Positions 40,367-49,397 of a DNA stretch of 64,000 nucleotides are shown piece by piece. The position numbers and the translations under genes are program-made. How positions within the stretch are numbered: the stretch's first letter is position 1; each line of letters begins with the position of its first letter. The notes under the pieces are model-generated. The model was given only the letters and a program-made list of their open reading frames with translations. It did no database searches and was not told the origin of the DNA. Source of the DNA: Chitinophagaceae bacterium UBA4407 (GTDB lineage Bacteria > Bacteroidota > Bacteroidia > Chitinophagales > Chitinophagaceae). The stretch spans positions 1 through 64,000 of the forward strand of contig DGQT01000042.1 of NCBI GenBank assembly GCA_002390845.1. Direction: 5' to 3'.

Positions 40367-42844
40367 ATGAGAAATTTATACAAACCAATCACCGCATGTA
40401 CCATGTTGCTGTTAAGCATTTATGTAAATGGCCAGCATCTGGGTAAAATATCAGGGATTATTAAATCACCAGAAGGTAAGGCCATAGAAGCTGCCACTAT
40501 TTCTTTGCTGAAAGCAACTGATTCTTCGCTTATAAAAATTTCTATTACAGATAAATCAGGCATTTTTCAATTTGAAAATATAAAGAATGGTAATTACCTG
40601 TTCCTGGCCGATGCAATTGGGTTTGGTAAAACATACAGCAAAGTAATTGCGCTTACCAATGAAAATGTAACTATTGAAACAGGTGAATTGCAACTGGCCG
40701 CAACTACACAAAAATTAAATGGAGTAAATGTATCTGCACGGCGGCCTTTAATTGAAAATAAAATTGATAAAATGGTAGTGAATGTAGATGCATCGCCAAC
40801 CAACACCGGTTTATCTGCATTAGAAGTTTTGGAAAAATCACCTGGGGTAACAGTAGATAACGATGGCAATATCAGTCTTAAGGGCAAGCAGGGCGTAATC
40901 ATTCTTATTGACGGAAAGCCTGCATATTTAAGCGGGCAGGACCTGGTAAATTTTCTAAAGAATATGGGTTCAAACCAGTTAGATCAGATAGAAATTATGA
41001 CCCAACCGTCTGCAAAATATGATGCATCCGGAAATTCAGGCGTTATCAATTTTAAAACCAAAAAAAATAACAACACTGGTTTCAACGGAACTTTTACCAC
41101 CAGCGCCATCATTGCAAAATATTTTAAAAATACCAACAGCATCAACTTTAACTGGCGCAAAGGCAAAACAAACTTTTATGGCAACTATGGCTATTCGTAC
41201 TGGGAAGGGTTTAACGACATTACCATCAACAGAAGTTTGCGCACCGATGAAAACACACCATTTAACAGGTACGTTGAGCAGCATACATTCGGCAGGTATT
41301 CTGGCTACCCGCACAATTTTAAAGCAGGCATAGATTTTTTTGCCAATAAAAAAACAACGCTGGGTTTTGCGGTAAACGGATTGATTGACGACCGTAAATT
41401 CAAATCGGTTTCGGTAGCAAATATTTTCGACAGCACCCACCGGTTTGTACAATACAACAATGCTTTTTCGCAAACAAAAGATCCATGGACGAATGTTGGG
41501 TTTAATCTGAACCTGCAGCAGAAACTGGATACATTCGGCCAGGAAATTTCTGTAGATGCTGATTATGTTTTATACAGAACAAAAGGGCATCAGTATTCTG
41601 ATAACTATCTGTATAATTCTGACAAGCTACCTTCAGAAGATCCGTTTCTTTTAAATGGCTACCTGCCTGCAAATATTGATATATACAGTTTCAAAAGCGA
41701 TTACAAAAAGCCATTAACGAAAGATGCTACGTTAGAAGCAGGGATTAAATTAAGCAATGTAAAAACAGATAATGATGCGCAATACACCATGTTCAACAAT
41801 CCCGGTTCCAAATGGGAAACCGATACTGCCCGCAGCAATCATTTTATCTATAAAGAAACCATTAATGCAGCCTATATAAACCTGCAGCAGAAAATCAAAA
41901 AATTTGGTGTGCAGTTGGGTTTGCGTGCTGAGCAAACCATTGCCGAAGGTAACCAGGTTACCAAATCAATTGCTTTTAAAAAGAACTATACAAAATTGTT
42001 TCCAACAGCCTATTTCAGCTACCAGGTAAACGACAATAATTCTTTTGGCATTTCTTACGGAAGAAGAATTGAGCGCCCCGGATACCAGGATCTTAATCCT
42101 TTCCAATACCAGTTAGACCGCTATACATACCAAAAAGGAAACCCCGATCTGCAACCGCAGTTCAGCCACAATATAGAGGTGAGTTATAACTATAAAGGCC
42201 AGCTGAATGTTTCAGCAAATTATACAACTATAAGCGACATTATTAACGATGTACTGATCACTACCAAAGAGCCCGGCGATTCTAATTATACTACTTATCA
42301 AACCAGCCAGAATATTGCTTCAAGTCAAAACACAGGCCTGTCTGTTAACTACAATAAGCAATTGAAAAAATGGTGGAGCATCAATGTTTTTGCAAACGTT
42401 TATAACAACCATTATAAAGGCGTGATAGATAACGAAGCCATCGATCTGAACCTTGTTTCATTTAGCGGTAATTTCAGCAGCCAGTTTACTTTTAATAAAG
42501 GCTGGAGTGGCGAGCTTAGCGGTTTTTATAATTCAAAAAATTTAGTAAGCAGTGCTATTCTTGCACAGCCAATGGGCATGTTCTCTTTGGGTGCAGGAAA
42601 AAAGATTTTAAAAGATAAAGGAAGCGTTCGTTTAAACCTGCGCGACCCATTCTATCTCATGAGTTTCAGGGGCAGTACCGACTTAAGTAAAGGCTTAACA
42701 CAAATACATAGTTACTGGGACAATCGCCGCGTTATATTAACGTTCACCTATCGTTTTGGTAAAGCAAATGGCCAGGGACCGCGCAGAAGATCAACCGGTG
42801 CAGAAGACGAGCAGAGCCGTGTAAAATCCGGGGGCCAGCAATAA
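40367..42844 (+). CDS. Outer-membrane beta-barrel protein, TonB-dependent-receptor-like
   Basis: The 825-residue protein has a signal peptide (ends NGQ, about 23) and a CarboxypepD_reg-like domain (about 27-110, GKISGIIKSPEGKAIEAATI). A plug domain (about 130-230, LEVLEKSPGVTVDNDGNISL) and a long barrel of the outer-membrane beta-barrel family follow. The barrel has repeated aromatic strands (YGRRIERPGYQDLNPFQYQL). The C-terminus is Gln/Arg-rich (GPRRRSTGAEDEQSRVKSGGQQ), without the aromatic last residue usual for barrels. It should import or bind a ligand at the outer membrane with TonB help; there is no SusD partner. A terminator follows. Confidence 0.88.
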   Translation: MRNLYKPITACTMLLLSIYVNGQHLGKISGIIKSPEGKAIEAATISLLKATDSSLIKISITDKSGIFQFENIKNGNYLFLADAIGFGKTYSKVIALTNENVTIETGELQLAATTQKLNGVNVSARRPLIENKIDKMVVNVDASPTNTGLSALEVLEKSPGVTVDNDGNISLKGKQGVIILIDGKPAYLSGQDLVNFLKNMGSNQLDQIEIMTQPSAKYDASGNSGVINFKTKKNNNTGFNGTFTTSAIIAKYFKNTNSINFNWRKGKTNFYGNYGYSYWEGFNDITINRSLRTDENTPFNRYVEQHTFGRYSGYPHNFKAGIDFFANKKTTLGFAVNGLIDDRKFKSVSVANIFDSTHRFVQYNNAFSQTKDPWTNVGFNLNLQQKLDTFGQEISVDADYVLYRTKGHQYSDNYLYNSDKLPSEDPFLLNGYLPANIDIYSFKSDYKKPLTKDATLEAGIKLSNVKTDNDAQYTMFNNPGSKWETDTARSNHFIYKETINAAYINLQQKIKKFGVQLGLRAEQTIAEGNQVTKSIAFKKNYTKLFPTAYFSYQVNDNNSFGISYGRRIERPGYQDLNPFQYQLDRYTYQKGNPDLQPQFSHNIEVSYNYKGQLNVSANYTTISDIINDVLITTKEPGDSNYTTYQTSQNIASSQNTGLSVNYNKQLKKWWSINVFANVYNNHYKGVIDNEAIDLNLVSFSGNFSSQFTFNKGWSGELSGFYNSKNLVSSAILAQPMGMFSLGAGKKILKDKGSVRLNLRDPFYLMSFRGSTDLSKGLTQIHSYWDNRRVILTFTYRFGKANGQGPRRRSTGAEDEQSRVKSGGQQ

Positions 42845-42870
42845 CTTTTTCTCATGTGCATTATAATACG

Positions 42871-42897
42871 GCCCTGGTTTCTACCGGGGCTTTTTAT
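42871..42897 (+). terminator. Rho-independent terminator
   Basis: GCCCTGG and CCGGGGC form the stem, followed by TTTTTATTATTTTTTT. The T tract merges with the outer edge of the next half-element. Confidence 0.75.
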
Positions 42898-43010
42898 TAT
42901 TTTTTTGGTAGCCAGCTAAAGAATATGAATTGAACTTTTCTTGCCACGCTCGGTTCATCGTTCTGAACAGTGGTGAGCGGAGCCGAACCATCATGGCAAC
43001 ATTTAAGCGA
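42895..43010 (+). repeat. Dispersed half-element, GCCACGCTCG variant (long form)
   Basis: TTTTTTTGGTAGCCAGCTAA, then TGAACTTTTC, core TTGCCACGCTCG at 42941-42952, and ATGGCAACATTTAAGCGAAA beyond. It partly overlaps the upstream terminator's T run. Confidence 0.75.
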
Positions 43011-43093
43011 AAGGTTGCAGTCCGCTGCAAATTATTTTTAAAGAATTTATGTAAAACATTTAGCGGTTGCATCTTCACTCCAAATCAACTGTT

Positions 43094-44239
43094 ATGAAAC
43101 CGCAATTACAAATTCAAATTCCAAAACCCTGCCACGAAGACTGGAATAAAATGACACCCTTTGATAAAGGAAAATTCTGCGGAAGTTGTAATAAACAGGT
43201 TGTTGATTTTAGCTTAATGAGCGATCAGCAGGTATTGAATTATTTTTCTGCTGCAACCGGAAAAACCTGCGGCCGCTTTGCTGAGGATCAGTTACAGCGC
43301 GAATTAATACCAACAAAAATTGAAAAGAAAAAAACCTGGTGGTTTGCAGCACTTATGCCACTGTTATTATTTTTTGATAAAGCTAGTGCACAAAAAAGGA
43401 GTATAACTACGTTGGGAACACCCGCCGTAATTAAGAAAGATCCTATTCAGCAGATTATGGGTAAAGTTGCTGCACCGGTTTTAAATGATAAAGAGGTTCT
43501 ATTTGGAGAAGTTGAAAAAAATAAGCAATGTTCGCAATTGCTTGGAGATACAGTTTTAGCACCAATTCATGACCCCTTTACAAAAGATGAATTTGCAACA
43601 GTTGAAAAACTATCGATCATTGGAAAAGTATTGGATGAAAATGGAAATGCTGTTCCATTCGCGACCATCAGCATAAATAAAGTTTCTACTTCTTTTTCCG
43701 CTGACAGCAATGGACACTTTCAGGCAAAGATCAATAACCTTGGCAACAGCATTAATGTTGAGGTTTCTGCTATTGGTTATGAAACAAAGCAGGTTGAAAT
43801 AAATTCAAAGGAATTAAATAACATTTCAATAATTCTGCCGTACAGAGAGGTAAAACTTCCCGATGTTACAGTTATTGCAGATCCATTCTTAACCGGAAGA
43901 TTGGGCGGTGCCGTTTGTATTATTACCACGGTTACAAAAAATGATTTGAGAGATACAGTTATCAGGAAAGCCTTTCGTAACGAGGCTTTCAAAGCTTATC
44001 CAAACCCTGCATTAAAAGGAAGTGCTTTGCATATTGAGATTAAAAAGGCAGGTGATTATTCCATTCAACTGCTGGATAACAATTCTAAACTGATATCAGT
44101 AGATGAATTTATAGCAGCAAGTAATAATGCTGTTACTTCAGTCGAAATTCCTTCAATGCTTGCGTCAGGCATTTACTATGTACGGGTTATTGATGAACGC
44201 AGCAAGAAGTCTTATACAGACAAGATTGTAGTTCAGTAA
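43094..44239 (+). CDS. Cys-motif protein with internal signal anchor, CarboxypepD-like domain and T9SS sorting tail
   Basis: From MKPQLQIQIPKPCHEDWNKM the protein is 381 residues. Residues 1-75 form a small domain with C13, C29, C32 and C59 (KFCGSCNKQVVDFSLMS...TCGRF), which looks like a metal or redox site. A hydrophobic segment with a signal-peptidase-like end (TWWFAALMPLLLFFDKASAQ) lies at 81-100, so the first 80 residues precede the export signal. A CarboxypepD_reg-like beta domain (about 190-260) follows. The end (FKAYPNPALKGSALHIEIKK ... YTDKIVVQ, about 300-381) is a type A T9SS sorting domain. Export of the mature part by Sec then T9SS is the expected route. A nine-codon longer start was rejected. 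Confidence 0.82.
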   Translation: MKPQLQIQIPKPCHEDWNKMTPFDKGKFCGSCNKQVVDFSLMSDQQVLNYFSAATGKTCGRFAEDQLQRELIPTKIEKKKTWWFAALMPLLLFFDKASAQKRSITTLGTPAVIKKDPIQQIMGKVAAPVLNDKEVLFGEVEKNKQCSQLLGDTVLAPIHDPFTKDEFATVEKLSIIGKVLDENGNAVPFATISINKVSTSFSADSNGHFQAKINNLGNSINVEVSAIGYETKQVEINSKELNNISIILPYREVKLPDVTVIADPFLTGRLGGAVCIITTVTKNDLRDTVIRKAFRNEAFKAYPNPALKGSALHIEIKKAGDYSIQLLDNNSKLISVDEFIAASNNAVTSVEIPSMLASGIYYVRVIDERSKKSYTDKIVVQ

Positions 44240-44261
44240 CTGGATTGCACTTTGCCCAATT

Positions 44262-44342
44262 GAAAGACGAACGTACAAGAGTGCGACGCAACTGCCGATG
44301 CCATCTGATTAAAAGCCGGGCTCAAAAAAATATCTCTGTCAT
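44262..44342 (-). repeat. Dispersed half-element (GCGTCGC core)
   Basis: GAACGTACAAGAG, core TGCGACGCAA at 44282-44291, then AAAGCCGGGCTCAAAAAAAT. One of the best-preserved halves. It is 25 bases upstream of the vWA chimera gene. Confidence 0.85.
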
Positions 44343-44366
44343 TCTAATTTAAATAAAATCAATTTT

Positions 44367-46361
44367 ATGAAGTACTTAATGTCGCTGGGCGTATTGCTCT
44401 GCATACTTTTCTTTGCCTTTACTTATAAACAGGCAAGAGTTATAACCGGTAAAGTTACCGACGAACAAAGTAATCCCTTGGGTGGCGCAACAGTAACAAT
44501 TAAGGGAACCAACACGGCTACTGTAACGAACACAACCGGCGAATTTTCGATAACTGTTCAAAACGATAAGGCAGTACTTGTTTTTTCGTGGATTGGATAT
44601 CAAACGCAGGAAATAAGCGTAACAACAGCTAATGTGATGAATGTTATGTTGAAACCATCATCTCAAAGTTTAGATGAAGTTATTGTAACTGGTTATGGTA
44701 TTCAAAGAAAAAGGGAATTAACGGGCAGCGTAACAACAATAATTGCCGGCGATTATTTAACGGGCAGAGCAGCTGGTATTTCGGTAAGTAAATCGCCTGG
44801 TGCAAACAATGCTATTAGAATCAGGGGTTCGAGCAGTATAAGTGCCGACATGGCACCACCAGAAGAAAAAAAAGATGAAGACGATGGTTTCTATGATACT
44901 GAAAATAGCAATTTCAATACAGAAGGCTACGATCATATTGTTGAAAACCCATTTTTAAAAGTAACAGATAACCCACTTTCTACCTTTTCAATTGATGTGG
45001 ATGCAGCATCATATAGCAATGTGCGGCGGTTTATAAATAATGGCCAGTTGCCACCCGCAGGTGCAGTGCGCATTGAAGAAATGATCAATTATTTTTCTTA
45101 CAAATATCCGCAACCGAATGATGATGCGCCGTTTAGTATTAATACAGAAATGGCTGCCTGTCCGTGGAATGATAAACATCAATTGGTATTGGTGGGGTTA
45201 CAGGGAAAGAAAATAGAAACCGAAAATTTACCTGCATCCAATCTTGTGTTTTTAATTGATGTAAGCGGTAGCATGGATGAGGAAAACAAGTTGCCTTTGG
45301 TTCAATCATCGTTAAAATTATTGGTTGATCAATTGCGTGAACAGGATCATGTTGCACTTGTTGTATATGCCGGCAACGCTGGACTGGTGCTGCCTTCAAC
45401 AAGTGGCGCGAATAAAACAAAAATAAAAGATGCGATTGATAAACTACAAGCAGGTGGTTCTACAGCAGGTGGTGCAGGCATTCAACTCGCATATAAAACA
45501 GCAAAAGAAAATTTTGCAAAAGAGGGTAACAACCGTGTGATACTTTGTACTGATGGCGACTTTAATGTTGGCTTAAGCAGCGATGATGCGCTGGAAACAT
45601 TAATAGAAAATGAAAGAAAAAGTGGCGTGTTCTTAACGGTACTTGGTTATGGTATGGGCAATTACCAGGATAGTAAAATGCAGAAGCTTGCTGATAAAGG
45701 TAACGGCAACCATGCATACATCGATGGAATAAATGAAGCCAAAAAAGTTTTAGTAAATGAATTTGGTGGTACGCTATTTACCATTGCAAAAGATGTTAAG
45801 CTCCAGGTTGAATTTAATCCCGCCAGGGTAAAATCGTACAGGTTGATTGGTTACGAAAACAGGATGCTGACAAAAGAAGATTTTAATAATGATCAGAAAG
45901 ATGCGGGAGAATTGGGCAGCGGCCATTCGGTTACAGCTTTATACGAAATAACTCCCATTGGTGTTAAAGATGATCTTACTGATAGTGTAGATGCATTGCG
46001 TTACCAGCCTGCAAAAAAAGTAAAAGCGAGAAATGATTTTGGCAATGAGGTAATGAATATAAAACTGCGGTATAAAAAACCGGATGGTGATGAAAGTAAA
46101 TTATTACAGTATCCTTTATCAGACAATGGAGTTTTACTGAACAGAACTTCTGATAATTTTCGCTTTGCTGCTGCTGTTGCTGAGTTTGGGATGTTATTAG
46201 GCAACTCTGAATACAAGGGAAAAGGAAATTTTGAAATGGTTGAACAAATGGCGAAGCAAGCTATTGGTGATGATACTGAAGGGTACAGAAAAGAGTTTGT
46301 GCAAATGGTGCAGAATGCTTCTTTACTAAAAGGGAAAAAGGAAACAGCGCAGCGTGAATGA
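44367..46361 (+). CDS. SusC-like N-terminus fused to a YfbK-type vWA protein
   Basis: The 664-residue protein starts with a signal or anchor (1-20). A CarboxypepD_reg-like domain (about 25-97, VITGKVTDEQSNPLGGATVT) is followed by a short SusC/RagA-like piece, SLDEVIVTGYGIQRKRELTG at 101-120 and NNAIRIRGSSSIS at 147-159. No barrel follows. Instead a von Willebrand type A domain runs from about 290 to 470 with the MIDAS DVSGSMDE at 298-305, flanked by the YfbK N- and C-terminal regions (NPLSTFSIDVDAASYSNVRR; YEITPIGVKDDLTD). It probably acts as a cell-envelope protein-interaction or assembly factor. The partner is unknown. Confidence 0.9.
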   Translation: MKYLMSLGVLLCILFFAFTYKQARVITGKVTDEQSNPLGGATVTIKGTNTATVTNTTGEFSITVQNDKAVLVFSWIGYQTQEISVTTANVMNVMLKPSSQSLDEVIVTGYGIQRKRELTGSVTTIIAGDYLTGRAAGISVSKSPGANNAIRIRGSSSISADMAPPEEKKDEDDGFYDTENSNFNTEGYDHIVENPFLKVTDNPLSTFSIDVDAASYSNVRRFINNGQLPPAGAVRIEEMINYFSYKYPQPNDDAPFSINTEMAACPWNDKHQLVLVGLQGKKIETENLPASNLVFLIDVSGSMDEENKLPLVQSSLKLLVDQLREQDHVALVVYAGNAGLVLPSTSGANKTKIKDAIDKLQAGGSTAGGAGIQLAYKTAKENFAKEGNNRVILCTDGDFNVGLSSDDALETLIENERKSGVFLTVLGYGMGNYQDSKMQKLADKGNGNHAYIDGINEAKKVLVNEFGGTLFTIAKDVKLQVEFNPARVKSYRLIGYENRMLTKEDFNNDQKDAGELGSGHSVTALYEITPIGVKDDLTDSVDALRYQPAKKVKARNDFGNEVMNIKLRYKKPDGDESKLLQYPLSDNGVLLNRTSDNFRFAAAVAEFGMLLGNSEYKGKGNFEMVEQMAKQAIGDDTEGYRKEFVQMVQNASLLKGKKETAQRE

Positions 46362-46391
46362 CCTTTTCCCTGCTGTTCGGCATTGATCAAG

Positions 46392-46453
46392 CCGTTGCAG
46401 TGTGCGACGCAAGAAAAGCCTCATAGTATTTCTTTGCATGGCTCAAAAGAATT
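46392..46453 (-). repeat. Dispersed half-element (GCGTCGC core)
   Basis: CAGTGTGCGACGCAAGAAAA (core 46403-46412), GCCTCATAG and outer edge CATGGCTCAAAAGAA. It lies between the vWA gene and the end of xerD. Confidence 0.75.
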
Positions 46454-46502
46454 TCTTTTCCATCCTAAAGATTTATTTAAGGCACTCCATAAAAAGAGTG
46501 CC

Positions 46503-47405
46503 TTATTTTTTAAAAGCCGGATGATACAATTGCAGCGTAATGCGCAAATGATCTTTATCCAGATGCGTATAAATTTCAGTGGTAGTGATGCTTGCATGGC
46601 CCAGCATTTCCTGTACAGCACGAAGGTCGGCCCCGGCATCTACCAAATGTGTGGCGAACGAATGGCGGAATGTATGCGGCGAAATATTTTTGGTAATACC
46701 TGCTTTCTTTGCAAGATCTTTAATGATATAAAAGATCATGATGCGGCTTAACCCATTGCCACGGTTATTTAAAAACAAAATGTCGCTGCTTGAATTTTTT
46801 AATGGTTGATGAACCCTTATATGGTCTTTGTAAATCCTGATATATTTAATCGCGTCGCTGCCAATGGGCACCAATCTTTCTTTATCGCCCTTGCCGGTTA
46901 CGCGTATAAAACCATCGTCAAGATACAGGCAACTGATCTTTAAATTAATAGCCTCACTTACACGCAACCCGCAACTGTACAGGGTTTCAAGGATTGCTTT
47001 GTTTCGGCCTCCTTCAGGTTTACTCAAATCAATCTGTGCGATGATGTTTTCTATTTCCCCGATGCTTAAAAAATCGGGCAATGATCTTTTTAGCCTTGGT
47101 GCTTCGAGTAACGCTGATGGATCGGTTGTTACAATATTTTCCAGCAGGCAATATTTGTAAAAACTTCTTATGCCAGAGATAATTCTTGCCTGCGAGGTGG
47201 CTGCAATACCTAATTCCGCAATTGTTTTTATAAAGCCCTGCAGGTCCCTCAAATCCAGTTCTGCAGGGCTTTTCATTAAGTTTGCACTTTGCAGGTATTC
47301 AGTAAGTTTACCGGCATCCCGCAGGTATGCTTCAACTGAATTATCGCTTAGCGATTTCTCTAATTGCAGGTAAGCTTTAAACCCTTTTTTATAAGGCTCC
47401 CACAT
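46503..47405 (-). CDS. xerD: Tyrosine recombinase XerD
   Basis: XerD with XerC resolves chromosome dimers at dif. The 300-residue protein has an N-terminal SAM-like core-binding domain and a catalytic domain with Arg in LYSCGLRVSEAINL. HTFRHSFATHL and GHASITTTEIYTHL follow near the C-terminus, giving the R-H-R-H-Y set with the nucleophile Tyr in EIYTH. The length and single-gene setting fit the housekeeping enzyme rather than a mobile-element integrase; XerC-type annotation would be the alternative. Confidence 0.92.
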   Translation of the reverse strand: MWEPYKKGFKAYLQLEKSLSDNSVEAYLRDAGKLTEYLQSANLMKSPAELDLRDLQGFIKTIAELGIAATSQARIISGIRSFYKYCLLENIVTTDPSALLEAPRLKRSLPDFLSIGEIENIIAQIDLSKPEGGRNKAILETLYSCGLRVSEAINLKISCLYLDDGFIRVTGKGDKERLVPIGSDAIKYIRIYKDHIRVHQPLKNSSSDILFLNNRGNGLSRIMIFYIIKDLAKKAGITKNISPHTFRHSFATHLVDAGADLRAVQEMLGHASITTTEIYTHLDKDHLRITLQLYHPAFKK

Positions 47406-47511
47406 ACTGATCCAGGATTTTAGAATGCATATTTACGATTGATTCGTTTAATCGCTTATATTCGTTTCAACTATCAATATTAAATATTCAACCGCACAAT
47501 TTTTATTTTAC

Positions 47512-48015
47512 ATGCAACCTGTTAATCTGCGTTCATTTAAACAGAAAGTCCGTTACCATCAAAAAGCATTTAAACGATTTCTTGGAAAGCTTGGTAAAAA
47601 CCCACCACGCAGATTGGACACAATTGCTGAACAAATAGACACTGAAGTTTGGCAGGAAGTGGATTGCCTTAGTTGCGCCAACTGCTGCAAGGTAATGACA
47701 CCAACTTTTACCAATAAAGATATTAAGCGCATCTCCGGGCATTTTGAAATGAGCGAGCAGGAGTTTAAAGATAAATGGCTGTATTACGATAAGAAAAGTA
47801 AGGACTGGATGAACACCAAACAGCCATGCCAGTTCTTAAACCTTAGCAATAACATGTGTTCTATTTACGAAGTGCGCCCCGAAGATTGTGCTGGTTTTCC
47901 TCACCTTGCAAAAAAGAAAATGGTAGATTATATTCATGTGCACCAACAGAATATTCAATATTGTCCGGCTACATTTAAAATGGTGGAAAAGATGATAGAG
48001 CGTGTAGCTTTGTAA
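47512..48015 (+). CDS. YkgJ-family cysteine-cluster protein
   Basis: The 167-residue protein has the cluster CLSCANCC (about 52-59) and later CQFL, MCSIYEVRPEDCAGFPH, the pattern of the YkgJ/UPF0153 family, predicted to bind a zinc or iron-sulfur centre. Function unknown. It is divergent from xerD and precedes a lipoprotein gene by 16 bases. Confidence 0.9.
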   Translation: MQPVNLRSFKQKVRYHQKAFKRFLGKLGKNPPRRLDTIAEQIDTEVWQEVDCLSCANCCKVMTPTFTNKDIKRISGHFEMSEQEFKDKWLYYDKKSKDWMNTKQPCQFLNLSNNMCSIYEVRPEDCAGFPHLAKKKMVDYIHVHQQNIQYCPATFKMVEKMIERVAL

Positions 48016-48031
48016 TTTAAATGATTGCTTT

Positions 48032-49126
48032 ATGAAAAAAATATTTCTGCTTGCCACAATAGCCACTTGTTTTACAGCCTGTAAAAAAGAGATAAGCCAA
48101 TCAAAACCAGTAAGCGGGCAGGACGTGCAGCAATCCGTTTATTCAACCCAGATTACGGCTGTAAAAGCCACGTATTACGATAGTCTTTTTACCCGTTATA
48201 AAGCAGGTGAATGGACGGGCGGCGACGTGGCCTCCTCAATGTTATTGCCCGATGGCAGCAGCTTTTGGCTTTTCGGTGATTCTTTTGTAGATACCGTTTA
48301 CCCGGACAGGCACCGCCCTTTCGATGCATTCATTCATAACAGCATTGTAACTACTACGCCTGCCGGCAGCTTTAAAACTTTTTACGGCGGTAATTCCCGA
48401 AATCCAAAACCTTTTTTCGATACCGCTTCGCCTATTATCCTTTGGCCAAGCAGCGCGTTTACAGATTCCGCACAAACAAAAGTTTATGTACTAATGGTTA
48501 CAGTAAAATCAACAGGAGGCGGAAACTTTGGTTTCGAAACTGTTGGCAATACCGTAGCCGTTTTGCGGCTATCCGATTTTAAAGTACTAGACCGTTTTAC
48601 TTTCAACAATACCAATACGATAGACTGGTCTTCTGCTACTTTAACAGACAGTGGCTATGTGTACATTTATGGGGCAGAAAGTACCGACAATAATAAATTT
48701 ATGCATGTGTGCCGTACCCCGGCATCCAACCCTTTTAAAGTGGTGGAATATTACGATGGTACTAACTGGTTCAGAAGGTCTAAAAAGAGTGCAAGGATTG
48801 CAAAAGACCTCTCAGAACAATATTCGGTTTTTAAATACCAGGGCAAATATTACCTGCTTTCGCAGCAATCTAAATTTTTAAGTGCCGATATTTATCTGTG
48901 GGATGCTGCCAGCCCCACCGGCCCTTTTACCAATAAACGCAAAATCTATACAACCCCGGAGACCACAGGCAACATTATTACCTACAATGCCACAGCACAT
49001 CCCGAATTAATTCAGGATGGCAAACTTCTCGTGGGTTATTGTACCAACAGCTTTGGCAGTTTCGATATATGGAACAATGCAGATTACTACCGGCCTTACT
49101 TTATATGGGTAAGCAACTGGCAGTAA
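48032..49126 (+). CDS. Propeller-like lipoprotein (DUF5005/DUF4185-like)
   Basis: The 364-residue protein is a lipoprotein (lipobox FTAC, Cys17). Its body has repeated blade-like beta segments: GGDVASSMLLPDGSSFWLFG, DSFVDTVY, HNSIVTT, SGYVYIYGAES and KYYLLSQQSKFLSADIYLWD. These recall five-bladed propeller glycan-active or glycan-binding proteins of the DUF4185/DUF5005 type. The assignment is by pattern only. It may act on or bind surface polysaccharide. It sits directly after the YkgJ gene. Confidence 0.7.
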   Translation: MKKIFLLATIATCFTACKKEISQSKPVSGQDVQQSVYSTQITAVKATYYDSLFTRYKAGEWTGGDVASSMLLPDGSSFWLFGDSFVDTVYPDRHRPFDAFIHNSIVTTTPAGSFKTFYGGNSRNPKPFFDTASPIILWPSSAFTDSAQTKVYVLMVTVKSTGGGNFGFETVGNTVAVLRLSDFKVLDRFTFNNTNTIDWSSATLTDSGYVYIYGAESTDNNKFMHVCRTPASNPFKVVEYYDGTNWFRRSKKSARIAKDLSEQYSVFKYQGKYYLLSQQSKFLSADIYLWDAASPTGPFTNKRKIYTTPETTGNIITYNATAHPELIQDGKLLVGYCTNSFGSFDIWNNADYYRPYFIWVSNWQ

Positions 49127-49397
49127 ATGAATGGTTTTATTAATACATATTTTGAACCAGGCTTTTATAACCAGTTTCAGCATCCTTGCGTCGCACTCTT
49201 GTACAGCATAGCTTTTCTAAGCTGAAAATACAGTGGCGCTTTCACCAATAAACATTAATTTTTTTAATGAATTAATTTCTCTGTAGAGAAAAAAACGTTT
49301 AACTTTTCTCCGCTTTTTTGATAAGTCTTTACAAAACGGTGAAGGCTGTAATAAGTATGTTTTCTTAAATAATTTTTCTAATTTAAACCCCTATGTT
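49127..49397. other. Intergenic gap before the cytochrome gene
   Basis: It contains one half-element (49148-49215) and about 180 AT-rich bases that must hold the cytochrome promoter. Nothing else is recognised. Confidence 0.5.
49148..49215 (+). repeat. Dispersed half-element (GCGTCGC core)
   Basis: ATTTTGAACCAGGCTTTTAT edge, CAGCATCC, core TTGCGTCGCA at 49186-49195, CTCTTGTACAGC. This copy shows the insertion-free spacer for comparison with the palindrome-bearing copies at 20255 and 21500. Confidence 0.85.

Noticed and set aside
46503..47405. XerD-like gene as a mobile-element integrase
   Set aside because: Length, motif set and solitary setting fit the chromosomal dimer-resolution enzyme.
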